Notes: a model not told the origin generated them from the letters alone. DNA of 64,000 bases from JBOCEF01 sp050586345 (GCF_050586345.1 NZ_JBOCEF010000015.1:1-64000), one strand, 5' to 3'. Positions 16,829 to 26,061 are shown, numbered from the stretch's first letter. Program-made: numbers and translations.

Positions 16829-17455
16829 ATGCGCCTTCCGGCCCTCCGTCGCGCCCACGCCGCCCTCGTCTGCGCCCTCCTTTACGGCGCCGCGCTGGGC
16901 GCCGCCACCCCCGCCGCCGCCGCCGGGCCGCTTTCGCCCGCCGCGGTCGAGGACCTGCGCGCCGCGCGCGCGGGCGACATGGGCAAGCTGGCGATCCACA
17001 CCGAGCCGAAGGAGGTCCCCCAGGTCGCCTTCCTGGCCGAGGACGGGTCCGAGCGGCGGCTCGGCGACTGGCGCGGCAAGCTGACGGTGGTCAACCTCTG
17101 GGCCACCTGGTGCGGCCCCTGCCGGCACGAGATGCCGTCCCTCGACGCCCTCAAGGCCGACCTGGCGGACGAGGGGATCGACGTGATCGCGGTGAACGTG
17201 GAGCGCAAGGGCCTGGTCAAGGCGCGGCGCTTCTACACCCAGGAGGGGATCGAAACCCTCGAGGTGCTGGTGGACCGCGACAAGGCGCTGCCGACCCGGC
17301 TCGGGGTCATCGGCTACCCGGTCACGCTGATTCTGGACCCCGAGGGTCGGGAAATCGCGCGCATGCAGGGGGACGCGGATTGGCATTCGCCCGAGGCGCT
17401 GGCGATTCTCCGCAGATTCTCCGCCGCGGTCTCGGAAACCGACCAGATGAATTAA
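16829..17455 (+). CDS. TlpA-family periplasmic thioredoxin
   Basis: A 208-aa secreted or membrane-anchored thiol-disulfide protein. Residues 1-32 form an Ala-rich signal peptide or anchor. The thioredoxin active site is WCGPC with C95 and C98, and the cis-proline motif is GYPVT. TlpA proteins reduce periplasmic disulfides during cytochrome c oxidase or cytochrome c maturation. The position divergent from argH is characteristic of Rhodobacterales. The start lies close to the argH start, so a compact divergent promoter is expected. Confidence 0.88.
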   Translation: MRLPALRRAHAALVCALLYGAALGAATPAAAAGPLSPAAVEDLRAARAGDMGKLAIHTEPKEVPQVAFLAEDGSERRLGDWRGKLTVVNLWATWCGPCRHEMPSLDALKADLADEGIDVIAVNVERKGLVKARRFYTQEGIETLEVLVDRDKALPTRLGVIGYPVTLILDPEGREIARMQGDADWHSPEALAILRRFSAAVSETDQMN

Positions 17456-17723
17456 TCACCCGTTCACTTTTTCGAAATCGGGCGGGATGAACGCCCCGGC
17501 CGCAAACCTCGGGCGATTTCAGGGGGTAAGCCGCGAAAGCCGCGAAAACCCGCGCTCAAACCGCGAAGGACGCTACGTCACCCTGTGGAAATCCTCCTTG
17601 CTCCGCGCCGACGGGCAGTCCAAAATTTAAAAGTTGCAAAGACGTTCGGTCGCCGGGCGCTCCGAATTGGGGAGGCCTGCGCGCGGCATCCCCCACGGGC
17701 GTCTTCACGCGGAGGGCATTGAC

Positions 17724-19430
17724 GTGGCGAAAGACAAGACGCAGGGCGGCGCCTCGGGCGCGGCGGTGCAGGTGTTTTCCACCGGCGCGTCGGCCTACGC
17801 CCAGCCCCGACGCTTCGCGGACATGCTCGACCAGTGGGGCGAGCAGATCCTGTCCCTCGGCCCGCGCGAGGCCGAGACCCTGAACAAGCAGCTCGAGGCG
17901 ATGCTCGAGCAGACCGCCCCGATGATGGAGAAGGGCCGCGAGCACGCCTGGATCAGCGCCGAGCTGACCGGGCGCCTGGCGCAGGAGAAGCGCCCCGCGG
18001 CCGTGTTCGCCGAGACCGGCGCCCTGCTGGCCCGCAACGCCGCCGCCGAGCTGCGGCTCGAGATCGCCGACAACGCGCGCCTGTCCGACCTCGCGCATGA
18101 GCGCGCCGACGGCCAGCGCCTCGCCGACCTGCTGCGCGCCGCGCGCGAGGGCGCGGCCGCGCCCGCCGGCCCGGTCGTCGCGATGCTGAACGCGGCGGGC
18201 GGCGAGACGATGCTGGCCGAGCTCACCGTCGAGACCGCCTCCGATGACGGCCGCCCGCTGATCCTGATGCGCGGCCTCGACCTCACGGTCTCGGAGGCCG
18301 CGCTCGACAAGCTCGCCGAAGCCTACGGGCTGACCGAGGCCGAGCGCGCCATCGCCGCCCTCTCGGCCCGCGGCTTCAGCCCGGCCGAGATCAGCGCCTG
18401 GCGCGACACCTCGGTCGAGACGGTGCGCACCCAGCTCAAGACCCTGCGGGAGAAGACCGGCGCGCGCAGCCAGATGGAGATCCTGCGCCTCGTCGCCGGA
18501 CTCGCCCCGCTGGCCGAGGAAAAGCCGGCGGTGCGCGACTACGCCATGCCCCGCCGCCACGGCCTCGTGCGCCTGTCCGGCGGGCGGCGCATGGAATACG
18601 TGCGCATCGGCCCCGAGAATGGCCGCCCGATCCTGGTGCTGCACGCCGTGCTGTTCGGCTTCCGCTGGCCCGAGGCGCTGGTCAACCGGCTGAACGAGGC
18701 GGGCTTCACCCTCTATTTCCCCGTCCGGCCGGGCTATGGCCTCTCCTCGCGCACCCAGAACGAGACCGGGTTCGAGGACGAGGTGCGCGACCTCGCCGAA
18801 TTCGTCGACCAGATGGGGTTCGAAACCTACGAGGTCGTCGGCCAGGGCGTCTCGGCGGGCGTCGCCGCGGCGCTGGCCGAGCGGCACCACAACCGGGTCA
18901 GCGCCATCGCGGGCATCTCGGGCTACCTGCCGATCAGCCTCGATGAATTCTTCGCCGACATGACGCCCTGGCAGCGCACCGTGCTGCACGTGGCCCGCTC
19001 GGCGCCGAAGCTGATCCGCATCACCTCGATGCTGGCCGGGCGGATGATGCGCAAGATCGGCGCGCAGGAATTCTACTCCCGCACCTTCTGCAACAGCGCC
19101 GCCGACACCGCGGTGATCCGCAACCCCGAGACGCTGCGCCTGCTCTCGGCCAACCTGGACCTGCTGCGGGCCCAGGACCTGAACGGGATCAGCACCGACT
19201 TCCCGCGGATCATGGTGGACTGGGAGGAGCGCTGGAAGTCCCTGCGCACGCCGGGGCTGCAGATCCATGGCGACGACCGGCAGGTGTTCGACCCCGAGAA
19301 GGCCGCGGCCCTGTGCGACCGCCACCCGGCGGTGCGCTTCGAGATGGTGCGCGGCGGCGGGCAGATGCTGGCCTATTCGCACCCCGAGCGGGTGGCGGAC
19401 CTGCTGATCTCGCATTTCCTCGGCCGCTGA
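17724..19430 (+). CDS. LuxR-type HTH fused to alpha/beta hydrolase
   Basis: A 568-aa fusion. Residues 1-190 are a helical, partly coiled N-terminal domain of unknown type, with a PAS-like strand region near 150-185. Residues 195-260 are a LuxR/FixJ-type helix-turn-helix (LTEAERAIAALSARGFSPAE onward). Residues 275-568 form an alpha/beta hydrolase with nucleophile elbow GVSAG (S377), an acid in GDDRQVFD (about 518) and H553 in YSHPERV, so the triad looks complete. A GTG start at 17724 is chosen for its GGAGGG site 7 bases upstream. The frame is open further up. It suggests a regulator whose hydrolase domain senses or destroys a ligand. Target unknown. Confidence 0.82.
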   Translation: MAKDKTQGGASGAAVQVFSTGASAYAQPRRFADMLDQWGEQILSLGPREAETLNKQLEAMLEQTAPMMEKGREHAWISAELTGRLAQEKRPAAVFAETGALLARNAAAELRLEIADNARLSDLAHERADGQRLADLLRAAREGAAAPAGPVVAMLNAAGGETMLAELTVETASDDGRPLILMRGLDLTVSEAALDKLAEAYGLTEAERAIAALSARGFSPAEISAWRDTSVETVRTQLKTLREKTGARSQMEILRLVAGLAPLAEEKPAVRDYAMPRRHGLVRLSGGRRMEYVRIGPENGRPILVLHAVLFGFRWPEALVNRLNEAGFTLYFPVRPGYGLSSRTQNETGFEDEVRDLAEFVDQMGFETYEVVGQGVSAGVAAALAERHHNRVSAIAGISGYLPISLDEFFADMTPWQRTVLHVARSAPKLIRITSMLAGRMMRKIGAQEFYSRTFCNSAADTAVIRNPETLRLLSANLDLLRAQDLNGISTDFPRIMVDWEERWKSLRTPGLQIHGDDRQVFDPEKAAALCDRHPAVRFEMVRGGGQMLAYSHPERVADLLISHFLGR

Positions 19431-19957
19431 GCCGCCCGCCGGGACCAGCCCCGAAGCCGAAGCCGCACGACGCCCGCCCTCCCCGATGGCGGGCGTTCGC
19501 GCGTCGAGAGAGGCCCCGGGACGCGCCCCGCTCGCCTTGCGCGCGAGCCTGCGCGGCGGCGCTCGCGGTTCATCTCCATTCATTTCTTTCCCTACCCAAC
19601 GATGGGTATGCGGGCTTTCCGAATCTCCGGCATCTTCATTCCATCGACGAAGGGCGGAACGCAGCCCTGCAGCGTTCCACTACGGCGAAGGAGGTCACGG
19701 GCCTTCGCCATTCCCTCACAGCCCTCGTCGGCTGGAGAAACGGGCCTCTCCGCATTTCAGGCCCAGGCTATTATGGAACGGGTCGCGGTCCGTTCGTCCC
19801 CCGTCGACCACGCCACGGTCGAAATCGGACGGATCGCGACCCTCCCCTCAAAGGCCAAAGATGAGCACCCTGCACGGTCCCGCGTCCCCCAGGGACGCGG
19901 GATCAAGCGTTTCAGGGGCCCCGTTCCCCGCGCCGCTCCGCCCCACGCATGCACGCA
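19431..19957. other. Intergenic region with several hairpins
   Basis: About 530 bases without a credible gene. From about 19580 to 19870 base composition is clearly less GC-rich than the surroundings. It contains consecutive hairpins: TACCCA-ACGA-TGGGTA (near 19593-19608), GGAACGC ... GCGTTCC and GGCGAAGG ... CCTTCGCC (near 19655-19715). It could be a structured RNA or decayed DNA. No open frame in it resembles a known protein. Confidence 0.5.
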
Positions 19958-19988
19958 AGAAAAAACCGCCGCGACGGGCGCGGCGGTT
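19958..19988 (-). terminator. Terminator of cytochrome b561 gene
   Basis: A 10-bp stem AACCGCCGCG / CGCGGCGGTT with loop ACGGG (19964-19988). On the minus strand it is followed by a run of T (TTTTTTCTTG). It lies 28 bases beyond the stop at 20016. Confidence 0.88.
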
Positions 19989-20015
19989 CTCATGTCGGCC
20001 AGCAGAGGCGCGGGA

Positions 20016-20585
20016 TCAGCCGCGCGTCATCCGGCGCAGCACGTCGTCCTTGTCGATGAAATGGTGCTTCAGCGCCGCCGCGGCATGGCCAGCGACCACG
20101 GCCAGCAGCGCCATGGCGGCCCAGAAATGGACGCTGCGCAGCGTGGCCTGAAGCTTTTGGTCGCCGGGCACGAACGGGTCCGGCAGCTCGAACAGGCCGA
20201 ACACCATGTTCTTGACGCCGTAGAGCTCCTGCAGCGGCGAGGCCGAGGCCATCAGCCAGCCCGAGAGCGGGATCGCGAACATCAGCACGTAAAGCGCCGC
20301 GTGCCCGCCATGGGCGACGAGCCGGGTCAGCGCGGGGGTGCCCTCGGGCATCTCCGGCGCGGGGTTCACGAGGCGCCACAGCAGCCGCGCGGCGCCGAGC
20401 GCGAAGGCCACGAAGCCCCAGCTCTTGTGCAGCTGCACCAGGGCGAACTGCTCATAGGTGTCGGTGACGAAATCGGCGGTGTAGATGCCGAGGCCCACGA
20501 GGAACAGCAGAAGCCCCGCCATGCCCCAGTGAAGGATGCGGGCGGGCACGCCCCAGGTGCGGGCGGTGTTGCGGATGGGGGGCAT
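20016..20585 (-). CDS. Cytochrome b561-family membrane protein
   Basis: A 189-aa four-helix di-haem cytochrome b of the bacterial b561/CybB type. Candidate haem-ligand histidines lie in ILHWGMA (H19), QLHKSWG, VAHGGHAALY and VHFWAA...GHAAAALKHHF. It transfers electrons across the inner membrane, often from quinol. It lies 148 bases downstream of a yceI-family gene on the same strand, a very common pairing, since cytochrome b561 and YceI are often fused or adjacent. Cotranscription is possible across the hairpin between them. Confidence 0.88.
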   Translation of the reverse strand: MPPIRNTARTWGVPARILHWGMAGLLLFLVGLGIYTADFVTDTYEQFALVQLHKSWGFVAFALGAARLLWRLVNPAPEMPEGTPALTRLVAHGGHAALYVLMFAIPLSGWLMASASPLQELYGVKNMVFGLFELPDPFVPGDQKLQATLRSVHFWAAMALLAVVAGHAAAALKHHFIDKDDVLRRMTRG

Positions 20586-20696
20586 GTCGCCTCCAGGCGT
20601 TGCGTGGGGAGGGACGGGCCGGATGGGGAGGGGCCCGGACAGGGGCGCGGCGCGCGGCCGGGCTTCGGGGGAGGACGCCCCGCCCGCGCGCCCCGG

Positions 20697-20726
20697 GTCG
20701 GCCCGGCCCCGCAAGGGGCCGGGCCG
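20697..20726 (-). other. Strong hairpin between yceI and cytochrome b561
   Basis: A GC-only hairpin CGGCCCGGCCCC-GCAA-GGGGCCGGGCCG just after the yceI stop, with no T-tract. It may stabilise the yceI mRNA end or partly attenuate read-through into the cytochrome gene. Confidence 0.6.
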
Positions 20727-20733
20727 CGTCAGG

Positions 20734-21309
20734 TCACTGCTTGTTCAGCTCGAGGTCGACGCGCAGCGGCAGCTCGGCGCCGATCGCCGGGGCGCCGTAG
20801 CCCATGCCGTACGCGGTGCGGTCGATCACGCCCTCGACGGTGAAGCCGGCCACGGTCAGGTCGGCGTTGAACGGCGACGGGCCCAGCTTGTTGAGGGTGA
20901 CGTCGAAGGTCTCCTCGCGGGTCACGCCCACCATGGTCAGCTCGCCGGTCACCTTGGCGGTGGTGTCGGACAGCTTCTCGACCGAGGTCGACTTGAAGGT
21001 GATCGTCGGGTGGTTCTCGACGTCGAGGAAATCGCCGGTCTTGATGTGGTTGTCGCGCGCTTCCCAGAAGGTATCGATCGAGGCGGCGTCGATGGTGAAC
21101 TCGACCGAGGACGAGGCGATGTCGGCCGGATCGAAGTCGACGGCCGCGTCGAAGCTGCGGAACACGCCCTGCACGGACGAGAAGCCGAGGTGGTTGACCT
21201 GGAAGGTCACCGCGGCATGCGACTTGTCGAGGGTCCACGGCTCGGCCGCGGCCGGCATGGCGGCGACGAGGGACAGGGCGGCGGCGGCGGCGATCGGGGC
21301 GAGACGCAT
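20734..21309 (-). CDS. YceI-family periplasmic protein
   Basis: A 191-aa secreted lipocalin-like beta-barrel of the YceI family. Signal peptide is residues 1-22 (cleavage after AAA). The mature protein starts EPWTLDKSHAAVTF, has the HLGFS and FLDVENHPTI motifs typical of the family and ends ELPLRVDLELNKQ. Family members bind polyisoprenoid chains such as quinones. A good ribosome site AAGGAG lies 8 bases upstream. The leader contains a perfect CGAAC-n4-GTTCG palindrome. It is probably functionally paired with the downstream cytochrome b561. Confidence 0.92.
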   Translation of the reverse strand: MRLAPIAAAAALSLVAAMPAAAEPWTLDKSHAAVTFQVNHLGFSSVQGVFRSFDAAVDFDPADIASSSVEFTIDAASIDTFWEARDNHIKTGDFLDVENHPTITFKSTSVEKLSDTTAKVTGELTMVGVTREETFDVTLNKLGPSPFNADLTVAGFTVEGVIDRTAYGMGYGAPAIGAELPLRVDLELNKQ

Positions 21310-21333
21310 GGAAAGGCTCCTTCGTTGTGTCTG

Positions 21334-21347
21334 CGAACGACTGTTCG
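21334..21347. promoter_or_regulatory. Palindrome in yceI leader
   Basis: CGAAC-GACT-GTTCG, perfect 5-bp arms with a 4-base spacer, 25 bases upstream of the yceI start. The shape is that of a repressor operator. It resembles the Gram-positive LexA box, but alphaproteobacterial LexA uses direct repeats, so another regulator is likelier. Confidence 0.4.
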
Positions 21348-21487
21348 AGATCACAGGTAGGGCTTTCCGGGCCGCTCACATAGATGGCGACACGCGAAAG
21401 ACCGTCTCCGATATGGAAACGGCCTCTCATGCAAGTTCGTGATTGTGTCACGCGGCCCCGCCGGGGCGGGGCGCGGGCGACGCAACG

Positions 21488-22363
21488 TCAGCGCGTCGGC
21501 CGGGGCGTGTCGCCGCGGTAGTCGTAGAAGCCGCGCCCGGTCTTGCGCCCGAGCCAGCCGGCCTCGACATATTTCACCAGCAGCGGACAGGGCCGGTACT
21601 TGGTGTCCGCAAGCCCCTCGTGCAGCACGTTCATGATCGCGAGACACACGTCGAGGCCGATGAAATCCGCCAGCTGCAGCGGCCCCATCGGGTGGTTGGC
21701 CCCGAGGCGCATGGCCATGTCGATGCTCTCCACCGTGCCGACGCCTTCATAGAGGGTGTAGACCGCCTCGTTGATCATCGGCAGCAGGATGCGGTTGACG
21801 ATGAAGGCGGGGAAATCCTCGGCCGAGGCGGCGGTCTTGCCGAGATTGTTCACCACCTCGAGCAGGGTGTCGTAGGTCTCCTTGTCCGTGGCGATGCCGC
21901 GGATCAGCTCCACCAGCTGCATCAGCGGCACGGGGTTCATGAAGTGGAAGCCCATGAACCGCTCGGGCCGGTCGGTGCCGGACGCGAGCCGGGTGATGGA
22001 GATCGAGGAGGTGTTCGAGGTCAGGATCGTGTTCGGCAGAAGATGCGGGGCCACCGCCTCGAAGATCTTGACCTTCACCGCCTCGTTCTCGGTCGCCGCC
22101 TCGATCACCAGGTCGGTGGCGCCGCAGGCGGCGATGTCGACCGCCTTGTGAATGCGGCCGATGGCGGCGGCCTTCTCGGCCGGGTCGATCGCGCCCTTGC
22201 CGACCTGGCGGTCCATGTTCTTGTCGATCTTGGCGATCGCGGCGTCGATCGCCTCTTCCTTCACGTCGTGCAGCTGCACCTCGTACCCGGCCAGGGCGAA
22301 GACATGCGCAATGCCGTTGCCCATCTGCCCCGCGCCGATCACGCCCACCGTCCTGATGCTCAT
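21488..22363 (-). CDS. 3-hydroxybutyryl-CoA dehydrogenase
   Basis: A 291-aa NAD(P)-dependent dehydrogenase interconverting 3-hydroxybutyryl-CoA and acetoacetyl-CoA. It has the Rossmann motif GAGQMG (residues 10-15), catalytic H140 in GFHFMNPVP with its partner glutamate, SNTSS at 116-120 and the C-terminal domain motif GRKTGRGFYDY. Length is that of the single-domain Hbd/PaaH type. In this group the enzyme serves butyryl/crotonyl-CoA interconversion (ethylmalonyl-CoA or PHB-related routes). The specific pathway cannot be told from the neighbours. It ends near a GC hairpin (21455-21471). Confidence 0.93.
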   Translation of the reverse strand: MSIRTVGVIGAGQMGNGIAHVFALAGYEVQLHDVKEEAIDAAIAKIDKNMDRQVGKGAIDPAEKAAAIGRIHKAVDIAACGATDLVIEAATENEAVKVKIFEAVAPHLLPNTILTSNTSSISITRLASGTDRPERFMGFHFMNPVPLMQLVELIRGIATDKETYDTLLEVVNNLGKTAASAEDFPAFIVNRILLPMINEAVYTLYEGVGTVESIDMAMRLGANHPMGPLQLADFIGLDVCLAIMNVLHEGLADTKYRPCPLLVKYVEAGWLGRKTGRGFYDYRGDTPRPTR

Positions 22364-22648
22364 CGAAACCCTCGCTGCCCGGCGCCTGCCGCTTCGGGCG
22401 GCGCATCTCGTCCCCGCCCCCTGCGGCCCCGAATGATCGGGCGCGGCGCGGCGGGCGCCTGAAGGTAAATCCCCGCGCGCACGGGGTGCAAGCGGGAACG
22501 CCCGCGCCGCTTCGCCCCGGCCCGCCCCGCGGCGCTCCGCCCTCCCCTCCGGATCGCCCCCGGATCGCCCCGATTAACCTCGTCGCAACCGCGGCGGGGC
22601 ACAGTCGCGCCCGGGTTGGGACAAGCGCATGGCGCGGAAGGTGCGGGA

Positions 22649-23530
22649 ATGAACCAGACGAAGGATGGACGCCGACGCGGGCCGCGGGACGGCGCGCGCG
22701 CGCAGGCCGCCGCGCCCGAGTCGCATGGCGACGGGCCCGAGGGCGACGCCCCCCTGCCCGAGGGCCGGCCGAGCTTCCGCTTCGGCCGCCGCCAGCGCCT
22801 CTATCGCGGCGCGCCCCCCGATCCCAACATCCCCTATATCGCCTGCATCGGGGGCGAGCGCAGCTTCGGCCGCGGCGCCGACGCGCCCTGGCCCGAACGG
22901 CTGGGCCGGCGGCTCGACTTCCAGGTGGTGAATTTCGGGGTCGAGGGCGCCGGGCCCGGCTTCTTCCTCGCCGACAGCGGGGTGCTGGACGCCTGCGACG
23001 GCGCCGCGCACTGCGTGATGGAGCTGTGCGGGGCCTGGAACCTGTCGAACCGCTACTATTCCGTCGGGCGGCGCTACAACCGCCGCCTGCGCGGCGTCTC
23101 CGACCACATGAGGGAGCTGTACCACGACGTCCGGCTGGAGGAGTTCCAGCTGGTCGGCAAGCTGATGGACGCGCTGCACGCCCATGACCCCGACCGCTTC
23201 GCCCTGGTCGAGGAGGAGGCCCGCGCCGCCTGGGTCGCCCGCACCCGCGCGCTGCTCGAAGCCATCGAGGCGCCGGTGACGCTGCTCTGGTTCGGCCATC
23301 GCCGCCCGTCCGAGGACCTGCGCCCCGACCCCGCCCGCCCGCGCACCCTGCCCCCCGAGGCGGTGACGCAAGGCATGGTGGAGGCGGTGCTGCCCTTCTC
23401 GGCCGGCTACGCCGAGATCGTGTTCGAGCGCCCCGCCGATGGCGGCCGCCCCAGGGCGGCGCCCACCGACGCGATGCATGAACGCATCGCCGAGGCCGCC
23501 CAGCGCGCCACCGCGCCGCTGCTGACCTGA
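22649..23530 (+). CDS. DUF6473-like protein
   Basis: A 293-aa protein with a disordered N-terminus (about 1-50) followed by a globular domain beginning PYIACIGGERSFGRG. The spacing of that glycine/serine-like strand, the later NFGVEGAGP block and the C-terminal TDAMHERIAEA resemble DUF6473, an SGNH-hydrolase-like family found mostly in Rhodobacterales. The usual catalytic Ser of SGNH enzymes appears replaced (GGERSF). Function unknown. The ATG at 22649 is chosen because the earlier in-frame TTG at 22616 has no ribosome site. Confidence 0.6.
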   Translation: MNQTKDGRRRGPRDGARAQAAAPESHGDGPEGDAPLPEGRPSFRFGRRQRLYRGAPPDPNIPYIACIGGERSFGRGADAPWPERLGRRLDFQVVNFGVEGAGPGFFLADSGVLDACDGAAHCVMELCGAWNLSNRYYSVGRRYNRRLRGVSDHMRELYHDVRLEEFQLVGKLMDALHAHDPDRFALVEEEARAAWVARTRALLEAIEAPVTLLWFGHRRPSEDLRPDPARPRTLPPEAVTQGMVEAVLPFSAGYAEIVFERPADGGRPRAAPTDAMHERIAEAAQRATAPLLT

Positions 23531-23973
23531 CGGGCCCGGGGGGCCTCCCTCCCCGCGCCCCCGGACCCGCGCCCCCGGACCCGCACCCGCACCCTCGGCC
23601 CTGCGCCCCAGGCCCGGCGCCCTCGGTCCGGCGCCGCCGCGCCTGCGCCCCCGTCCCCGCAAGCGCATCCGCGCGGCGGGGCCGGGCGGCGCGGGGGCCT
23701 TGCGCTCCCCAAGCCCGGACGCCCCCTCGCAATGTCAGCCGACCCCACCCCCAAACAAGAGGGGGTGCAGGGGGTCACCCCCTGCCCGGGGGGCATCGGG
23801 GGGACTGGTCCCCCCGACATCCACGCCCCGACATCCACGCCCCGACTTCCCCGCCCCGAATTCACCGCCCGCCCCCCGCAGCGGCGCCAAATCGCGCGCG
23901 CCCCATGGCCTCGGCGCGCCCGCTCGGCTACGGTCCCGCGCGACGCCCAACAGCCCGGGAATCCCCGCCGCCC
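23531..23973. other. Intergenic region with paired G/C hairpins
   Basis: About 440 bases, low complexity at the start (repeated CCCGCGCCC-type tracts). Then come two adjacent hairpins: GCAGGGGG-TCA-CCCCCTGC (near 23767-23785) and GGGGGGAC-TG-GTCCCCCC (near 23801-23818), followed by short direct repeats CGCCCCGACATCCACG / CGCCCCGACTTCCCCG. The hairpins may end the upstream transcript. The recQ promoter should lie just before 23974. Confidence 0.6.
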
Positions 23974-26061
23974 ATGACCGACCAAGCCGCCCCCGCCGCC
24001 GCCGACGACCTCCTGGCCATCCTGCGCGACGTCTTCGGCTTCGACGGCTTCCGCCCCGGCCAGCAGGAGATCGTCGAGGCGATCCTCGCGGGCCGCGACG
24101 CGCTCGCGATCATGCCCACGGGCGGCGGCAAATCCCTGTGCTACCAGCTCCCCGCCCTCGCGCGCGGCGGGCTCACCGTCGTCATCTCGCCGCTCATCGC
24201 CCTGATGCGCGACCAGGTCGAGGGCCTGCGCCAGGCGGGCGTCTGCGCCGGGGCCCTCACCTCCGCAAACTCGCCCGAGGAAAACCAGCGCATCCACGAG
24301 GACCTCGCCGCCGGGGCCCTGCGCCTCCTCTACCTCGCGCCCGAGCGGCTGCCTTACGCTGGCGGCATGCTGCGCCGCGCGGGGGTCGACCTGATCGCGG
24401 TGGACGAGGCGCATTGCGTCTCCCAGTGGGGCCACGACTTCCGCCCCGATTACCTGCGGATCGGAGAGCTGCGCGACGCGCTCGGCGGCGTGCAGGTCGC
24501 CGCCTTCACCGCCACCGCCGACGAAGAAACCCGCGAGGAGATCTGCCGCCGCCTGTTTCCCGTTGCTGCGCCCGAGACCTTCCTGCGCGGCTTCGACCGC
24601 CCGAACCTGTACCTGTCCTTCGAGCCCAAATCCTCGCCCCGCGCCCAGCTGATGAGCTTCGTGAAGGCGCGCAAGGGCCGCGCGGGCATCGTCTACTGCA
24701 ATTCGCGCAACAAGACCGAGGTGCTGGCCCAGGCCCTCTCCCAGGCCGGGATCCCCGCGCTCGCCTACCACGCGGGGCTGGAGGCCGAGACCCGCTCCCA
24801 CGTCCAGGACCGTTTCCAGCGCGAGGACGACCTGGTGATCTGCGCCACCGTCGCCTTCGGCATGGGCGTCGACAAGCCCGACATCCGCTGGGTCGCCCAT
24901 GCGGACCTCCCGAAATCGGTCGAGGCCTATTACCAGGAGATCGGCCGCGCGGGCCGCGACGGCGCGCCCGCCGACACGCTCACCCTCTATGGCGACGACG
25001 ATTTCCGCCTGCGCCGGGCGCAGATCGACGAAAGCCCCTCCCCGCGCGAGCGCAAGCAGGCGGATTACGAGCGGCTCGACGCGCTGATCCACCTCGCCGA
25101 GGCGCACCAGTGCCGCCGCCAGGTGCTGCTGAAATATTTCGGCGACGACTATGACGGCCCCTGCAACAACTGCGACATCTGCAAGTCGCCCCCGGACCTG
25201 TTCGACGGCACCGAACCGGCGCAGAAGGCGCTCTCGGCCGTCTACCGGACGGGCGAGATGTTCGGCGCCGGGCACATCATCAAGGTGCTGCGCGGCGAAT
25301 CCGACGACAAGTCGCGCAAGTTCGGGCACGAGAGCCTGTCGGTCTGGGGCATCGGCCAGGAGCGCTCGGCCGCCGAGTGGAAGGCGATCTTCCGCCAGCT
25401 GCACGGGCTGGGGCTGGTGAAGGTCACCGAGAAGCTCGGCTGGATGCTGACGGACGAGGCCCGCCCGGTGCTGCGCGGCGAGCGCAAGCTGCAGCTGCGC
25501 CGCGACGTGATCAAGCGCGCGGCGGCGGCCAAGGGCGCCGGCCGCGCCGCCGCCCCCGCCATGCTGTCGGAGGAGGATGAGCCCCTCTTCAACCGCCTGC
25601 GCGGGCTGCGCCGCAAGCTGGCCGAGGACCAGGGCGTGCCGCCCTATATCGTCTTCGTCGACCGCACGCTGATCGACATGGCGGCATCGAGACCCGCGAC
25701 GCTCGACGCCCTCGCCCAGTGCAACGGCGTCGGCGCCAAGAAGCTCGAGCTCTACGGCGCCGCCTTCCTCGCCGAGATCAACGGCGAGACCCCGATGGAG
25801 GAGCCGAAGGGCCGCCTGCGCGCCGCCGCCCGCGGGGACGGCGCATTGTATGACGCCCTTCGCGCCGCGCAGGTGGCGCTGGCGCGGGGGCTGGACGGGA
25901 CCGGCAAGCCGCTGTCCTGCTCCAACCCCACCATCGAGAAGATCGTCGAGGCGAAGCCCGGCAGCTTCGAAGCGCTCGCCCGCATCCCCGGCGTGGGCGA
26001 GGCCAAGGCCGAGCGCTTCGGCGAGGAATTCCTGCGCCTGATCGGCGAGCACGAGGGATGA
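23974..26061 (+). CDS. recQ: ATP-dependent DNA helicase RecQ
   Basis: A 695-aa 3'-5' DNA helicase of recombination and repair. Helicase motifs: Walker A MPTGGGKS (about 48-55), DEAH box (DEAHCVSQWGHDFRP), TATAD motif III, and motif VI QEIGRAGRDG. The RQC zinc site has C in CRRQVLL and the CNNCDIC cluster. The C-terminus holds an HRDC domain (about 540-605) and a second HRDC-like copy after it (about 625-690), giving two tandem HRDCs. A better start than upstream codons is the ATG at 23974 just before the conserved part. The stop overlaps the next gene by 4 bases. Confidence 0.97.
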   Translation: MTDQAAPAAADDLLAILRDVFGFDGFRPGQQEIVEAILAGRDALAIMPTGGGKSLCYQLPALARGGLTVVISPLIALMRDQVEGLRQAGVCAGALTSANSPEENQRIHEDLAAGALRLLYLAPERLPYAGGMLRRAGVDLIAVDEAHCVSQWGHDFRPDYLRIGELRDALGGVQVAAFTATADEETREEICRRLFPVAAPETFLRGFDRPNLYLSFEPKSSPRAQLMSFVKARKGRAGIVYCNSRNKTEVLAQALSQAGIPALAYHAGLEAETRSHVQDRFQREDDLVICATVAFGMGVDKPDIRWVAHADLPKSVEAYYQEIGRAGRDGAPADTLTLYGDDDFRLRRAQIDESPSPRERKQADYERLDALIHLAEAHQCRRQVLLKYFGDDYDGPCNNCDICKSPPDLFDGTEPAQKALSAVYRTGEMFGAGHIIKVLRGESDDKSRKFGHESLSVWGIGQERSAAEWKAIFRQLHGLGLVKVTEKLGWMLTDEARPVLRGERKLQLRRDVIKRAAAAKGAGRAAAPAMLSEEDEPLFNRLRGLRRKLAEDQGVPPYIVFVDRTLIDMAASRPATLDALAQCNGVGAKKLELYGAAFLAEINGETPMEEPKGRLRAAARGDGALYDALRAAQVALARGLDGTGKPLSCSNPTIEKIVEAKPGSFEALARIPGVGEAKAERFGEEFLRLIGEHEG

